Source of the DNA: UBA7887 sp964408735
GTDB taxonomy: Bacteria; Pseudomonadota; Alphaproteobacteria; UBA7887
Reading direction: 5' to 3'
Assembly (NCBI GenBank): GCA_964408735.1
Contig: CAYPAX010000023.1
Span: 1 to 48,195 of the forward strand
Length of the DNA: 48,195 nucleotides
In this document: positions 1 to 8,862 of the stretch, in pieces
How positions within the stretch are numbered: the stretch's first letter is position 1
Layout of the letters: each line of letters begins with the position of its first letter
The notes under the pieces: generated by a model
Database searches by the model: none
What the model saw: the letters and a program-made list of their open reading frames with translations, nothing else
What the model was told of the DNA's origin: nothing
Position numbers and translations under genes: made by a program

Positions 1-1697
1 TTATGGGCGACGACGAGCGGGCGACCATGGACATGCTCGATGTCTGCCGTGGCGTCTTTCGCAAGCATATCGCGGCGCATCACGGCTATGTGGTCGATAC
101 CGCAGGCGACAGCGTGCTGGCGACCTTTAAGAGCGTCGTCGAGGCGGTGGCTTGTGCCGTCGATGTGCAGAACGATCTTGCTGAGTGCAACGCCGACTTG
201 CCTGACGATCGCCAAATGCTGTTTCGCATCGGTGTGAACCTGGGCGATGTTTTCCAGCAGAGCAACGGCACCGTCTATGGTGACGGGGTCAACGTGGCGG
301 CGCGCCTGGAAAGCCTGACGGAACCCGGCGGCATAACGGTTTCCGAATCCGCCTATATGCAGGCCGAGGGCAAGGTCGATATCGGCTTTCAGGACATCGG
401 CGAACACGAGGTCAAGAATATCGCGCGCGCCGTGCGCGCTTATCGGATCACTGCCGACGGCCAAGCCGCCCAAGTGGCGCCGCGCCTATCGGCCACGCCT
501 TCTCGGAAACCATCCATCGCCGTGCTGCCGTTCGACAATATGAGCGGCAACGCCAAACAGGAGTATTTCGCCGACGGCATGACCGAGGACGTCATCACGC
601 TGCTGTCCACGGTGCCCGGTCTGTTCGTCATCGCGCGCAACTCCACCTTCGCCTACAAGGGCCAGGCGACCGATGTGCGCAAGGTGGCGGCCGACCTCGG
701 CGTTCGTTATGTCCTGGAAGGCAGCGTGCGCAAGGCGGGCAATCGCATCCGAGTCACCGCCCAGTTCATCGACGCCGAAAGCGGCAACCACATTTGGGCG
801 GACAAGTACGACCGCGATCTCGACGACATCTTCGCCGTCCAGGACGAGGTGGGACAGGGCATCGTCGGGGCGCTGCAATCGCGCCTCTTGCTGGCCGAGG
901 CCGGTTTTCTCGACCGCAAGCCGCCTGGCGCCCTCGACGCCTGGGGCAATGTGGTCAAGGCGAAGATCAAGCGGTTCGCGGTGCGCGGCGAGGACATGGA
1001 CGAGGCGGAGGCCTTTGCCAGGCGAGCCATCGAGATCGACCCCGAGTACGGCGAGGCGCATGCCGTGCTGGCCCATATTCTGGGCTGGCGCACCTTCAAC
1101 GGCTGGACCGAGGACTGGCAACAGACGGCCAAGGACGCGGTCTCCCACGCCGACCGCGCGCTTGCCCTCGCCCCGGACGACCCCGCCGTCCTGACCGATG
1201 TCGGATTCGCGCGCTGGCTGCTCGGCCGCTTCTTCAATTCCGTGCCGATCCTGGAGAGGGCGATCGCTCTCAATCCCAACGCCGCGTTGACGTGCGCGCT
1301 ATGCGGGATTGCCCTGTCGACCGTCGACCGCGCCGCTGAGGGAATTGCGCTTGTCGAGAAGGCATTTCGTCTCAGCCCGAGAGATCCTCTCGAATATTTG
1401 CTCCACTTCGGTATGGCGTACTGCCTTTTCTTCGCGGGTCAGTACGAGGCCTGTAAGGCGGCGGCGGATCGATCGCTGCAAAGCCATCCCGATTTCGCCT
1501 ACGCGATCATATTCCGGGCCGCGGCCTGCGTTCGCCTGGATGAGCTCGAGGAAGCGCGGGGTCTGCTGGCGCGCGTCGAGAAGGCCGGATTCGGCTGGGT
1601 GATCGACAGACTGATCTTGGCCAGCGCCGAAGGCACGCTTTGGGCCGAAATGACCGACGCCATCTGCCAGGCCATGGACCGCGAGCCCGAGACCTGA
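1..1697 (+). CDS. Class III nucleotidyl cyclase / TolB-like / TPR protein (5' truncated by window edge)
   Basis: The window opens inside this gene. The first visible residues continue the family motif S-R-L-M-G-D-D, so the start and the first metal-binding Asp lie upstream. Numbering from the Met at position 3, residues 1-150 are the rest of a class III cyclase domain, with the second metal Asp in AGDSVLATF (about 36) and VYGDGVNVAARLE at 91-103. A TolB-like segment begins at PSIAVLPFDNMSG (170-182) and runs to about 300. Helical TPR-type repeats fill about 320-545. Unlike its two paralogues in the window (22439-24364 and 24402-26297), it shows no membrane segment between cyclase and TolB-like parts, so it is probably cytoplasmic. 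The position that holds the purine-binding Lys in canonical cyclases is Asp (VVDTAGD), so ATP specificity is not assured. It converges on the enolase-superfamily gene. Confidence 0.88.
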   Translation, partial: MGDDERATMDMLDVCRGVFRKHIAAHHGYVVDTAGDSVLATFKSVVEAVACAVDVQNDLAECNADLPDDRQMLFRIGVNLGDVFQQSNGTVYGDGVNVAARLESLTEPGGITVSESAYMQAEGKVDIGFQDIGEHEVKNIARAVRAYRITADGQAAQVAPRLSATPSRKPSIAVLPFDNMSGNAKQEYFADGMTEDVITLLSTVPGLFVIARNSTFAYKGQATDVRKVAADLGVRYVLEGSVRKAGNRIRVTAQFIDAESGNHIWADKYDRDLDDIFAVQDEVGQGIVGALQSRLLLAEAGFLDRKPPGALDAWGNVVKAKIKRFAVRGEDMDEAEAFARRAIEIDPEYGEAHAVLAHILGWRTFNGWTEDWQQTAKDAVSHADRALALAPDDPAVLTDVGFARWLLGRFFNSVPILERAIALNPNAALTCALCGIALSTVDRAAEGIALVEKAFRLSPRDPLEYLLHFGMAYCLFFAGQYEACKAAADRSLQSHPDFAYAIIFRAAACVRLDELEEARGLLARVEKAGFGWVIDRLILASAEGTLWAEMTDAICQAMDREPET

Positions 1698-1701
1698 GCC
1701 G

Positions 1702-1719
1702 GCGCCGGCGGGCCGGCGC
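1702..1719. terminator. GC-only inverted repeat between convergent genes
   Basis: Perfect 8-bp arms GCGCCGGC and GCCGGCGC flank GG, five bases after the cyclase stop and four bases before the end of the opposing gene. It could end transcription from both sides. There is no T-tract on either strand, so intrinsic termination is only a possibility. Confidence 0.35.
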
Positions 1720-1722
1720 GGT

Positions 1723-2814
1723 TCAGTCCACGCGGAACTTCTCGACGGCGTGCGGATCGATCACCAGGCCGTTGCCCGGGCGATCGTCGGGCTCGATGGT
1801 GCCGTCCTTCGGCGTCGGGTGGTCGACGAACCAGAAGGCGATCCCAAGCTCTTCGAGGTCGAGCCATTCCAGGGTCATCAGGTTGGGCGAGGCCATGGCC
1901 GGGTGCAGGTGCAGCAGGCACCAGGCGTGCGGCGCCAGCGGCAGGTTGAAGGCCTCGGTCATGTGGGCGATCTTCAGCCACTCGGTGACGCCGCCGACCT
2001 GGGCAATGTCGGACTGGACGATGTCCGCTGCCCCGGCCGTCAGCAGATCGCGGAAGCCGTATTTCGTGTACTCGTGCTCACCGGTCGCCACGGGAATTGT
2101 CGTGGCGGCGGCGACCTGCGCAAGACCGGGGATATCGTCGGCCAACACCGGCTCCTCGAACCAGGCGACGCCGAGCTGTTTGTATTCCTCGGCGAGCCGG
2201 ATCGACTGCTTGGCGTAGTAGCCGTTGTTGGCGTCGATATAGAGGGTCACGTCATCGCCGACGGCCTTGCGCACCGCGGCGACACGTCGCACGTCCTCCG
2301 CCTCGTCGCGGCCGAAATTCTTGCCCACCTTGATCTTGATCGCCGTGAAGCCGCGTTCCACCCATTCGATCTGCTTCTCTACCAAATAATCGGTGCTCCA
2401 GTTCGTCCAGCCACCGGAGCCATACACGGGCACGCGCTCGTGCATGGAACCGAGCAGCCGGTGCAGCGGCATTCCGAGGGCCTTGGCCTTGATGTCCCAG
2501 ATGGCATTGTCGACGGCGGAAATCGCCTGGAACGCAACGCCCTTGCGACCGCTGCCGCGGACTCGCCAGAACATCTCATGCCAGATCTTCTCGGTCTGGA
2601 AAGGGTCGGCCCCGATCAGCGCCCCTTCCAGCACCTGGTGGATGAAGGGGCGCATCGGAGCCTGCCCCGTGGCGACGCCCGTGTGGCCGGCATCCGTCTC
2701 GATCTCGAGCAGCACGATTGCCAGGCCACTCATCGCCTCAGGCATCGTCGAGTCCTGAAAGTGGGGGCCATCCGGATTGCGCAGGAGTGTGGTTCGGATC
2801 TTGGTAATTTTCAT
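1723..2814 (-). CDS. Mandelate racemase / muconate-lactonizing enzyme family protein (enolase superfamily)
   Basis: Cytoplasmic Mg-dependent enzyme that would abstract the alpha-proton of a carboxylate, typically a sugar-acid dehydratase or racemase; the substrate cannot be told from sequence. Starting at MKITKIRTTLL (363 aa, normal for the family), the KxK base motif is K160/K162. Metal ligands are D194 (YIDAN), E220 (WFEEP) and E246 (ATGEHE). The Asp-His pair is D269 and H296 (APHAW). All catalytic positions are therefore intact. The open frame extends 14 codons upstream (to 2856), but the N-terminal beta strand of the family begins at MKIT, so the Met codon at 2812-2814 is preferred. The gene is divergent from a LuxR-type regulator across about 240 bp, which suggests, without proof, that the regulator controls it. 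Confidence 0.9.
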   Translation of the reverse strand: MKITKIRTTLLRNPDGPHFQDSTMPEAMSGLAIVLLEIETDAGHTGVATGQAPMRPFIHQVLEGALIGADPFQTEKIWHEMFWRVRGSGRKGVAFQAISAVDNAIWDIKAKALGMPLHRLLGSMHERVPVYGSGGWTNWSTDYLVEKQIEWVERGFTAIKIKVGKNFGRDEAEDVRRVAAVRKAVGDDVTLYIDANNGYYAKQSIRLAEEYKQLGVAWFEEPVLADDIPGLAQVAAATTIPVATGEHEYTKYGFRDLLTAGAADIVQSDIAQVGGVTEWLKIAHMTEAFNLPLAPHAWCLLHLHPAMASPNLMTLEWLDLEELGIAFWFVDHPTPKDGTIEPDDRPGNGLVIDPHAVEKFRVD

Positions 2815-3054
2815 TTTGCTTTGTCTGCCGTTCGCCGAGGGGTGTTGCTGCGCCACATCATGGGCTTATCGGTGGAGCATCGAGTGGAGCCGTTCGGGTA
2901 TAGGATACATTCGCGCGCAATTGCGGACCAGCAAACGGCTCGGCCCGATCGGTTGATATCTTGATGTATTCATAAACTAGCGCATAATCGTGACTGCCTG
3001 AGTTTCATCATTCAGTTGATTACATTTCGAATCAACGACATCAGGGGGCCGCCC

Positions 3055-4206
3055 GTGGGCCGAGAACAAGCGCTTATCGATTTGGTCGGTCTGACCTATC
3101 AGGCCGTGATGCGCCCGGGCGAATGGGAAACTTTCCTTTCCGCCCTTGCGGAGGAGACCCACAGCGCCGTCGCGGGCATACATTGGACGGACAAATCCAA
3201 CGGGTCCCCGATCTTCGTCGCCGACACCGGCCTGAGAGACGACGGAAAAAAGGAGTATTCCGAACACTTTGCAAAAACATGCCCGCGGTTTCAGGCGGCG
3301 TTCAGACTGCGACCGGGTGCCGTATTTGTCGACTACGACGTCATTTCCGAGCGCGAAATGGACCGGCATGCAGTCTATGAGGATTTTCTGGCCCGGCAGG
3401 GACTGCGCTATGTTGCCGGCATTGTCGCGATCAACGATGAAACGCAACATTGTGGCTTCGGTGCCCAGCGCTCCCGCCGGCAAGGTCCCTTCGAGGGAAG
3501 CGACCTCGATTTGGTGCGCCAGGTGGCGCCGCACGTGGTGCGGGCCGTGCAAATGCAAAAACACCTGCAAACCCTGTCCACCGCCTCGGCTTCCGTGACG
3601 GCGGCGTTGGATGGCCTGCGCCTCGGCGTGATCTTCGTCGATGCGGCGGGCCGGCCGGTGGTGATGAACCGGGCCGCCGAAGCCATTCTCGAAGAGCGCG
3701 ACGGGCTTGCCTCCGTGCGCCGGAAGCTTGTCGCGGCGACGGCGAGCGCAACGGCGGCGCTCGGGCGCGCCATCAACGACGCCGCGGCGACGAGCGCGGG
3801 CGAAGGTCTCGAGCCGGGCCGGGCGATGACGTTGCCGCGGCCCTCCGGCGCGCGAGCGTTGGAAGTCATCGTCTCGCCGGTTCCGCCCAACGAAGACCGC
3901 ATCGGTGTCGCGAACGTCGCCGCTGCCCTTTTCGTGAGCGACCCCGATAGCGCCCCCAGCATACCGCTCGACTCCCTGCGGCGGCTCTATGGCCTGACTC
4001 CCGCCGAGGCCAAGGTGGCGGCAGCACTGGCGCAAGGTCATTCCCTGCGTGACTACGCGGAACGTACCGGACGCAGCATCCAAACCGTGCGCAAGACGAC
4101 CAAGAAGGTTTTCGCCAAGACCGAAACCACCAGGCAGGCCGAATTGTTGGCGCGCATCTTGAGTGGCCCGGCCGGATTTGCCTCAAGCGACCCCGACGAC
4201 GCCTAA
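3055..4206 (+). CDS. LuxR-family transcriptional regulator with N-terminal sensory region
   Basis: 383 aa from the GTG at 3055, chosen because AGGGGG lies six bases upstream; an in-frame TTG at 3016 has no such site. The C-terminal 58 or so residues (from about 313) are a LuxR-type helix-turn-helix: GLTPAEAKVAAALAQGHS, then RSIQTVRKTTKKVFAKTET and a final helix. The region before it (about 185-300) has PAS-like features (LGVIFVDAAGRPVVMNRAAE), and the first 150 residues form a further, unrecognised sensory-like domain. No membrane segment or receiver domain is seen, so it should be a cytoplasmic one-component regulator. Likely targets are the divergent enolase-superfamily gene and/or the downstream secreted protein; this is inferred from position only. 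Confidence 0.82.
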   Translation: MGREQALIDLVGLTYQAVMRPGEWETFLSALAEETHSAVAGIHWTDKSNGSPIFVADTGLRDDGKKEYSEHFAKTCPRFQAAFRLRPGAVFVDYDVISEREMDRHAVYEDFLARQGLRYVAGIVAINDETQHCGFGAQRSRRQGPFEGSDLDLVRQVAPHVVRAVQMQKHLQTLSTASASVTAALDGLRLGVIFVDAAGRPVVMNRAAEAILEERDGLASVRRKLVAATASATAALGRAINDAAATSAGEGLEPGRAMTLPRPSGARALEVIVSPVPPNEDRIGVANVAAALFVSDPDSAPSIPLDSLRRLYGLTPAEAKVAAALAQGHSLRDYAERTGRSIQTVRKTTKKVFAKTETTRQAELLARILSGPAGFASSDPDDA

Positions 4207-4242
4207 CACCAACGAACCCCATCCGATTCAAATTCCCCGTTG

Positions 4243-4259
4243 GCCCCCATTTGGGGGGC
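4243..4259 (+). terminator. Hairpin after the LuxR-type gene
   Basis: GCCCCC and GGGGGC arms (6 bp) around a 5-base loop, 37 bases after the regulator stop. No run of T follows, so it may end the regulator mRNA or lie in the leader of the next gene. Confidence 0.3.
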
Positions 4260-4342
4260 GAGCCCTTGTCTGGAATCGCCCACTATTGCAGCGGGAGCGG
4301 CAATGCAACGGATACCGATTGCGGAGAAATAGAGGATTGACG

Positions 4343-5596
4343 ATGAAATTCGATCGTGAGAAAGGCGCGTCAAGGATCGCGCGATTTTGCCTCCATGGCC
4401 TGACGGGTTCCATGGTCGGCGCAACGCTCGCGCTCGGCATGGCGATCCCGATGGCAAGTATTGGCGATGCGGAAGCCGCCGAACTGACCTGGGATGCGGG
4501 AGACGGCCTGACGCCAGATCAACTCCCCACATCGTACGAGCGCATATCATCTGGCACCGCTACAACAGTTCTCAATGGAACGCTCACCATAGAGACGACT
4601 AGTGACGGCGACAATGCGTTCTATCGGCTTGCGGACCCGGGCGCGGCGTTTGTCGGCGCGCACGAGGTCGTGTTTGAGTTGCAACTGATATCCAGCTCCT
4701 CGCCTTATGCCCATCGCACGGGGGCCGCAGTTCAGGTGGTGACAGGGGCGAACGTGGGCCAAGCCCTGTTTATCGGCGAAGGCGAAGTCTTCTTCACAAC
4801 GGCCTTAGGTCGCGGTGACGAAGCCAACATCGACACGACAAGCCAGATCAACGAATACCGGCTGGAACTTTCAGGTTCAACATCGGGCAGTGCCATCGAT
4901 CTGTATGTCAACAATGTTCTTGTCATCTCCGATGTTCTCTTTACCGATGCTCCGAATAACGGTGGCTCGGCGCGTATCGCGTTCGGTGAGTTCTCCGGTG
5001 CGGCCCATGGCGTCTCGAAATGGCTGTCTTTCTCGCATGATGCGGCCGTGGACAGCGACGGCGACAGCGTACACGACGCTTCGGACAATTGTCCGGACGA
5101 TGCGAACCCCGACCAAGGTGACACCGATGCCGATGGAATTGGGGATGTCTGTGATCTCGATGACGACGACGACACAGTTGCGGACGAGGCGGACAACTGC
5201 CCCACCATTTACAACCCGTTCCAAGAAGACACGGACGGCGACGGCATGGGAGACGCCTGTGACGTCATGGGTGTCAGCGACCTTGAAGATCTAGTGGCGG
5301 AAATGGTCGACATAATCGTTCCGTTGAATGTTCCCGGGGGCAATGGCTTGATCAACAAGCTGCAAACCATTGCCAAGAAAGTTTCGAGGGCGGTCGATGC
5401 GTTCGATTTCAGAATAATCGACGCCGCGAGCCTGGACGACGCGTTGCTGGGTGCGCTGGATCAGTTGGACTCTTTCGACAACCAGCTCGCGGCCAAACTC
5501 GACAACGGGCAGATGGATGAGCCGTCCGGGATCGAACTGGAAAACCTCAGCGCCCTCATCGGCGATACCATCGAAGGGCTAAGGCCGCCCATCTGA
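4343..5596 (+). CDS. Secreted protein with thrombospondin type-3 (calcium-binding) repeats
   Basis: 417 aa from the ATG at 4343, preceded by AGAGGA; longer in-frame extensions run into the regulator gene and are rejected. An N-terminal export signal with a hydrophobic core at about 24-40 ends near A-E-A-A (cleavage about 45). Residues 48-235 are a beta-rich region that could be a lectin/LamG-like sandwich. Residues 237-307 are Asp-rich type-3 repeats: DSDGDSVHDASDNCPDDANP, DTDADGIGDVCD and DTDGDGMGDACD, with Cys pairs and DxDxDG calcium loops. The last 110 residues are predicted helical, with no sorting signal recognised. A secreted or surface calcium-binding role is expected for such repeats; the ligand is unknown. 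It follows the LuxR-type gene by 136 bp and may be regulated by it. Confidence 0.8.
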   Translation: MKFDREKGASRIARFCLHGLTGSMVGATLALGMAIPMASIGDAEAAELTWDAGDGLTPDQLPTSYERISSGTATTVLNGTLTIETTSDGDNAFYRLADPGAAFVGAHEVVFELQLISSSSPYAHRTGAAVQVVTGANVGQALFIGEGEVFFTTALGRGDEANIDTTSQINEYRLELSGSTSGSAIDLYVNNVLVISDVLFTDAPNNGGSARIAFGEFSGAAHGVSKWLSFSHDAAVDSDGDSVHDASDNCPDDANPDQGDTDADGIGDVCDLDDDDDTVADEADNCPTIYNPFQEDTDGDGMGDACDVMGVSDLEDLVAEMVDIIVPLNVPGGNGLINKLQTIAKKVSRAVDAFDFRIIDAASLDDALLGALDQLDSFDNQLAAKLDNGQMDEPSGIELENLSALIGDTIEGLRPPI

Positions 5597-5625
5597 GAGA
5601 CAAAGAGCGCAGCATTGCCCATGCG

Positions 5626-5658
5626 TGCGTCCCATCGGCTGCGAGCCGGTGGGGCGCA
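5626..5658. terminator. Strong hairpin between convergent genes
   Basis: A 15-bp stem with two G-U/T-G wobbles and a 3-base loop (GCG) lies between the stop of the type-3-repeat protein (5596) and the stop of the opposing DUF169 gene (5713). It lacks a T-tract but is well placed as a shared transcript end. Confidence 0.5.
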
Positions 5659-5712
5659 TCTTGCGGCCGGGCCTCTGAGCCAAACGGACCCAAACGCCCC
5701 TTTGTAGTTTGC

Positions 5713-6510
5713 TCAGCCCTTGCCGAAGGCATAGCTGCGGGCCATGCCAAGGGCCGGGTCCATGTGGGCGCCGTAGGGCGGGATGGGGTAGCGCAGGCCG
5801 TTCTTTGAGATGCCTTCCAGGCCCTCGACGCCGCGGGCGAACTCGTCCGGCGGCATGGCCAGCAGCATCTCGTCGTCGGCGACGCCGCCATAGCGGCGCT
5901 CGGCGTAGCAGGGGATCGAGATCGAGGTCTCGCCCGTCGCCAGCGCCTTGCCCCAGGCGTCCGAGCAGGCGCTTTCGCCGGTGATCGACATGTCGTAGCG
6001 TTTGTAGCGCTTCCACTGCAGGCCGTTGACGAAAAGGATGGTCTGGGCCGGGTTGGCGTAGAACAGAACCGTATCGGGCGGGTCGAGGCGGGCGCCGCGC
6101 AGAGGCGAGGCACAGACGCCGTGATAGCGCCCCGGCGGCACCCGGGTCATGCCCTCCTGGTGGGCCCGCGCGGCTTCCCGGTTCTCGAACCAGACGCCAT
6201 CCATCTGTTCGCCTGATAAATAGCTCTCGCTGGGCGCATTGAGGCCCATGACGCCGCCACAATTGCTGTTGGGGCGAACGTTGTCGTGCACAATGCCCAG
6301 GGTGAAGCCGGCAATGCGGGCTTGCGTGACCAGCTGGCAGCCGGTGAAATGATAGCCTTCGGTCGGCGTGCGGATTCCCGGCACGGCCATCATCTCGTCG
6401 ACGTCCTCGAAGAGCTTTATGCCGATGGGCAGCGTGCGGATGGCGAGCAGGCCTTTCAGCCGCTCTGCCAGGCTTTTCAGGTTCGCGGCTGAAACGTCAT
6501 AGTCGGACAT
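5713..6510 (-). CDS. DUF169 family protein
   Basis: 265 aa, cytoplasmic (no signal or membrane segment). The pattern fits the DUF169 family: an N-terminal LPIGIKLFED, a GCQLVTQAR motif, then NSNCGGVMGL with conserved Cys and Gly, and a C-terminal region rich in Cys and Pro. The function of the family is not established. The conserved Cys residues suggest metal or cofactor binding, but that is inference. The gene starts 4 bp after the stop of the small coiled-coil gene, which itself overlaps the E1 dehydrogenase gene by one base, so the three are almost certainly one transcript. That links DUF169 here to a thiamine-diphosphate dehydrogenase. Confidence 0.78.
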   Translation of the reverse strand: MSDYDVSAANLKSLAERLKGLLAIRTLPIGIKLFEDVDEMMAVPGIRTPTEGYHFTGCQLVTQARIAGFTLGIVHDNVRPNSNCGGVMGLNAPSESYLSGEQMDGVWFENREAARAHQEGMTRVPPGRYHGVCASPLRGARLDPPDTVLFYANPAQTILFVNGLQWKRYKRYDMSITGESACSDAWGKALATGETSISIPCYAERRYGGVADDEMLLAMPPDEFARGVEGLEGISKNGLRYPIPPYGAHMDPALGMARSYAFGKG

Positions 6511-6514
6511 CGGC

Positions 6515-6808
6515 TTACGGCTCCGTGCGGGATTCGAGTTCGTTTATGCGCTTTGTGAGCTGATTGATCTGGCGTTGCAAAAGCAGGATCTGCTTGGTCA
6601 GGCGCAGCTCGAGATCGGCGGTATCGTCCGGCTCGGGCGCCGCCTCACGTTCCTCAACCCCCTCATCTGCTGCGCCCGCTTCCGTCGGCTGCGCCAAGCT
6701 CGCCGGCGCGGACAGCAGCATGGCCGCCAGCACGACCCCGATCGCTCCGATCGCCGTCATCGCCGACAATCCATACTTTGCACGCCACCCATTTCGGTGC
6801 GCCAGCAT
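6515..6808 (-). CDS. Small exported or membrane-anchored coiled-coil protein
   Basis: 97 aa. The start ATG shares its A with the TGA stop of the preceding E1 gene (TGATG), a typical translational-coupling arrangement; a second Met at residue 17 is an alternative start. Residues about 17-39 are hydrophobic and end in an A-L-A-Q signal-like site, giving a signal peptide or N-terminal anchor. Residues 41-63 are acidic and Pro/Ala-rich. The C-terminus (about 65-95) has heptad-spaced Leu/Ile (LTKQILLLQRQINQLTKRIN), predicted to form a short coiled coil. No family is recognised. A periplasmic coiled-coil partner inside a dehydrogenase operon is unexpected. Confidence 0.65.
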   Translation of the reverse strand: MLAHRNGWRAKYGLSAMTAIGAIGVVLAAMLLSAPASLAQPTEAGAADEGVEEREAAPEPDDTADLELRLTKQILLLQRQINQLTKRINELESRTEP

Positions 6809-8817
6809 CAGGCAAGCAAGCCCCGCAATGCCTCGACGATGCGGTCTTGCGAGGGTATCACCGCCCGCTCGAGCTCATCGTTATAGGGCATGGGGGTATC
6901 CAGCGCGCCCACCCGGGCGATGGGAGCGTCGAGATTGTCGAAGCCCTTCTCCACGACCATCGCCGCGACTTCCGCGCCGAAGCCGCCCGAGCGCCAGGCC
7001 TCGTGGACGATGAGCAGGCGATTGGTCTTGGCCACCGAGGCGAGGATGGTTTCCTCGTCGAGGGGCTTGAGGGTGCGGGGATCGACGACCTCGATCTCGA
7101 TGCCCTCGCGCGCCAGCAACTCTGCCGCGGCAAGAGCACGTGGCACCATCGAGCTGGTGGCGACGATGGTGGCATCGCTGCCCTGGCGCTTGATATCGGC
7201 CTTGCCGAGGGGGATGGCATAGGGCTGCTCGGGCACTGGCCCGGAGGCACCGAGATAGAGCAGCTTGGATTCGAGGAAGATCACCGGATTGTCGTCTCGG
7301 ATCGCAGAGGTCAGCAGGCCCTTGGCGTCGTAGGGCGTCGACGGCGCCACCACGACGAGGCCGGGCACATGGGTGAACCAGGCTTCGAGGCTTTGGCTGT
7401 GCTGCGCGGCGAGGCGAATGCCGCCACCCTGCGGCCCGCGCACCACCAAAGGCACGGTGGGCTTGCCGCCGAGCATGAAGCGGAACTTGGCCGCCTGGTT
7501 GACCAGCATGTCCATGGTCAGGGCGACGAAATCGAAGATCTGGATCTCGACCACCGGGCGCATGCCGGCTATGGCGGCACCGACGCCGCAGCCGACGAAG
7601 CTCGCTTCCGAGATCGGCGTGTCGCGCACGCGATCGGCGCCGAAACGGTCGTAGAGCCCCTTGCTGACCGTGAAGATGCCGCCCGTCTCGCCGACATCCT
7701 CGCCCATCAGGAAGACGCTTTCGTCGCGCTCCATTTCTTGCGTGAGTGCCTCGTTCAAGGCATCGGTGAAGGACATTTCGCGGCCGCCCTCAGGGCCCGG
7801 CTCGACAACGTCGGCATGGGGCGCATAGACCGCCGCCTGCATGATTTCGACGACGGGCTCCGGCCCGGCCTTGCCATAGCTCTCGGCGCCGGCCAGCTCC
7901 TCGCTGACTTCCGTGTCGATCTCCTTCATGCGCTTCTTGCTGATCACGCGGTTCGAGGTGATGGCGTCTTCGAGCCGCAGCAGGGGGTCGCGGTTGTTCT
8001 TCCATTCGTCGTATTCGGCCTCGGGGCGCGGATCGCGGATATTGGCGCGCATCGAATGCTGACCCCAGCGATAGGTCATGGCCTCGATCAATGTCGGCCC
8101 CTCGCCGGCCCGGGCGCGCTCGACGGCTTCCGCCGCCACCAGATGCACCTCGGCAACGTCGTTGCCGTCTATGGTGATGCCGGGAACGCTGTAGCCTGCG
8201 GCGCGCGTCGCAACCTGCTCCACCGAGGTGGTGTTGCGATAGGACGTGCTCAGGGCATATTGGTTGTTCTCGCAAATGAAAATGACCGGCAGCTTCCAGA
8301 CCGAAGCCAGGTTCATGGATTCGTGGAAGGTGCCCTGGTTGTTGGCGCCGTCGCCGAAGAAGGCGATGGAAACCTGACCCTGTCCGCGCAGCTTGGCGGC
8401 CAGGCCGGCGCCCACCGCCAGCGGCATGGAGGCGCCGACGATGCCGTTGGCGCCGAGAATGCCGAGATCGAGATCGGCGATATGCATGGAGCCGCCGAGG
8501 CCCCGGCAATAGCCGGTATCGCGGCCCATCAGCTCGGCCATCATGCGCTCGAGATTGGCGCCCTTGGCGATGCAATGGCCGTGGCCGCGATGGTTGCTGG
8601 CCAAATAGTCGTCGTCGCGCAGCGCCGCGCAGACACCCGCCGCCACGGCTTCCTCGCCGACGTAAGAGTGGGCGGTGCCCTTGACCACGCCGTCGTCGAA
8701 CAGCTCGTGGGTACGCAGATCGAAAGCACGGATGCGGCGCATGGTGGTGTAGAGCGATTCCACCAGCTTGCGCGGCAGCTGCTTGTTGCCGAGATCAATC
8801 GGTTGCATGGTCGTCAT
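6808..8817 (-). CDS. Thiamine-diphosphate-dependent dehydrogenase E1, alpha and beta subunits fused
   Basis: 669 aa, equal to an E1-alpha (about 1-325) joined to an E1-beta (about 345-669) of the pyruvate / acetoin / branched-chain 2-oxoacid dehydrogenase type. The ThDP-binding motif is GDGANNQGTFHE at 155 onward, ending at ENN (183-185). The alpha part has NHRGHGH and GGSMH active-site loops. The beta part starts at REMSFTDALNEAL and carries LMGEDVGETGGIF with the cofactor-contacting Glu. No E2 acyltransferase or E3 gene is in the window, so either these lie elsewhere or the protein decarboxylates a 2-oxoacid or acetoin-like substrate in another setting. It is followed by the small coiled-coil gene (one-base overlap) and DUF169. 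The start at 8817 has AAGGG six bases upstream. Confidence 0.9.
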   Translation of the reverse strand: MTTMQPIDLGNKQLPRKLVESLYTTMRRIRAFDLRTHELFDDGVVKGTAHSYVGEEAVAAGVCAALRDDDYLASNHRGHGHCIAKGANLERMMAELMGRDTGYCRGLGGSMHIADLDLGILGANGIVGASMPLAVGAGLAAKLRGQGQVSIAFFGDGANNQGTFHESMNLASVWKLPVIFICENNQYALSTSYRNTTSVEQVATRAAGYSVPGITIDGNDVAEVHLVAAEAVERARAGEGPTLIEAMTYRWGQHSMRANIRDPRPEAEYDEWKNNRDPLLRLEDAITSNRVISKKRMKEIDTEVSEELAGAESYGKAGPEPVVEIMQAAVYAPHADVVEPGPEGGREMSFTDALNEALTQEMERDESVFLMGEDVGETGGIFTVSKGLYDRFGADRVRDTPISEASFVGCGVGAAIAGMRPVVEIQIFDFVALTMDMLVNQAAKFRFMLGGKPTVPLVVRGPQGGGIRLAAQHSQSLEAWFTHVPGLVVVAPSTPYDAKGLLTSAIRDDNPVIFLESKLLYLGASGPVPEQPYAIPLGKADIKRQGSDATIVATSSMVPRALAAAELLAREGIEIEVVDPRTLKPLDEETILASVAKTNRLLIVHEAWRSGGFGAEVAAMVVEKGFDNLDAPIARVGALDTPMPYNDELERAVIPSQDRIVEALRGLLA

Positions 8818-8862
8818 TGTGGGCCCTTTTCCTCCCCGGGAGTCTATTGCTTTGCCTGCCGC

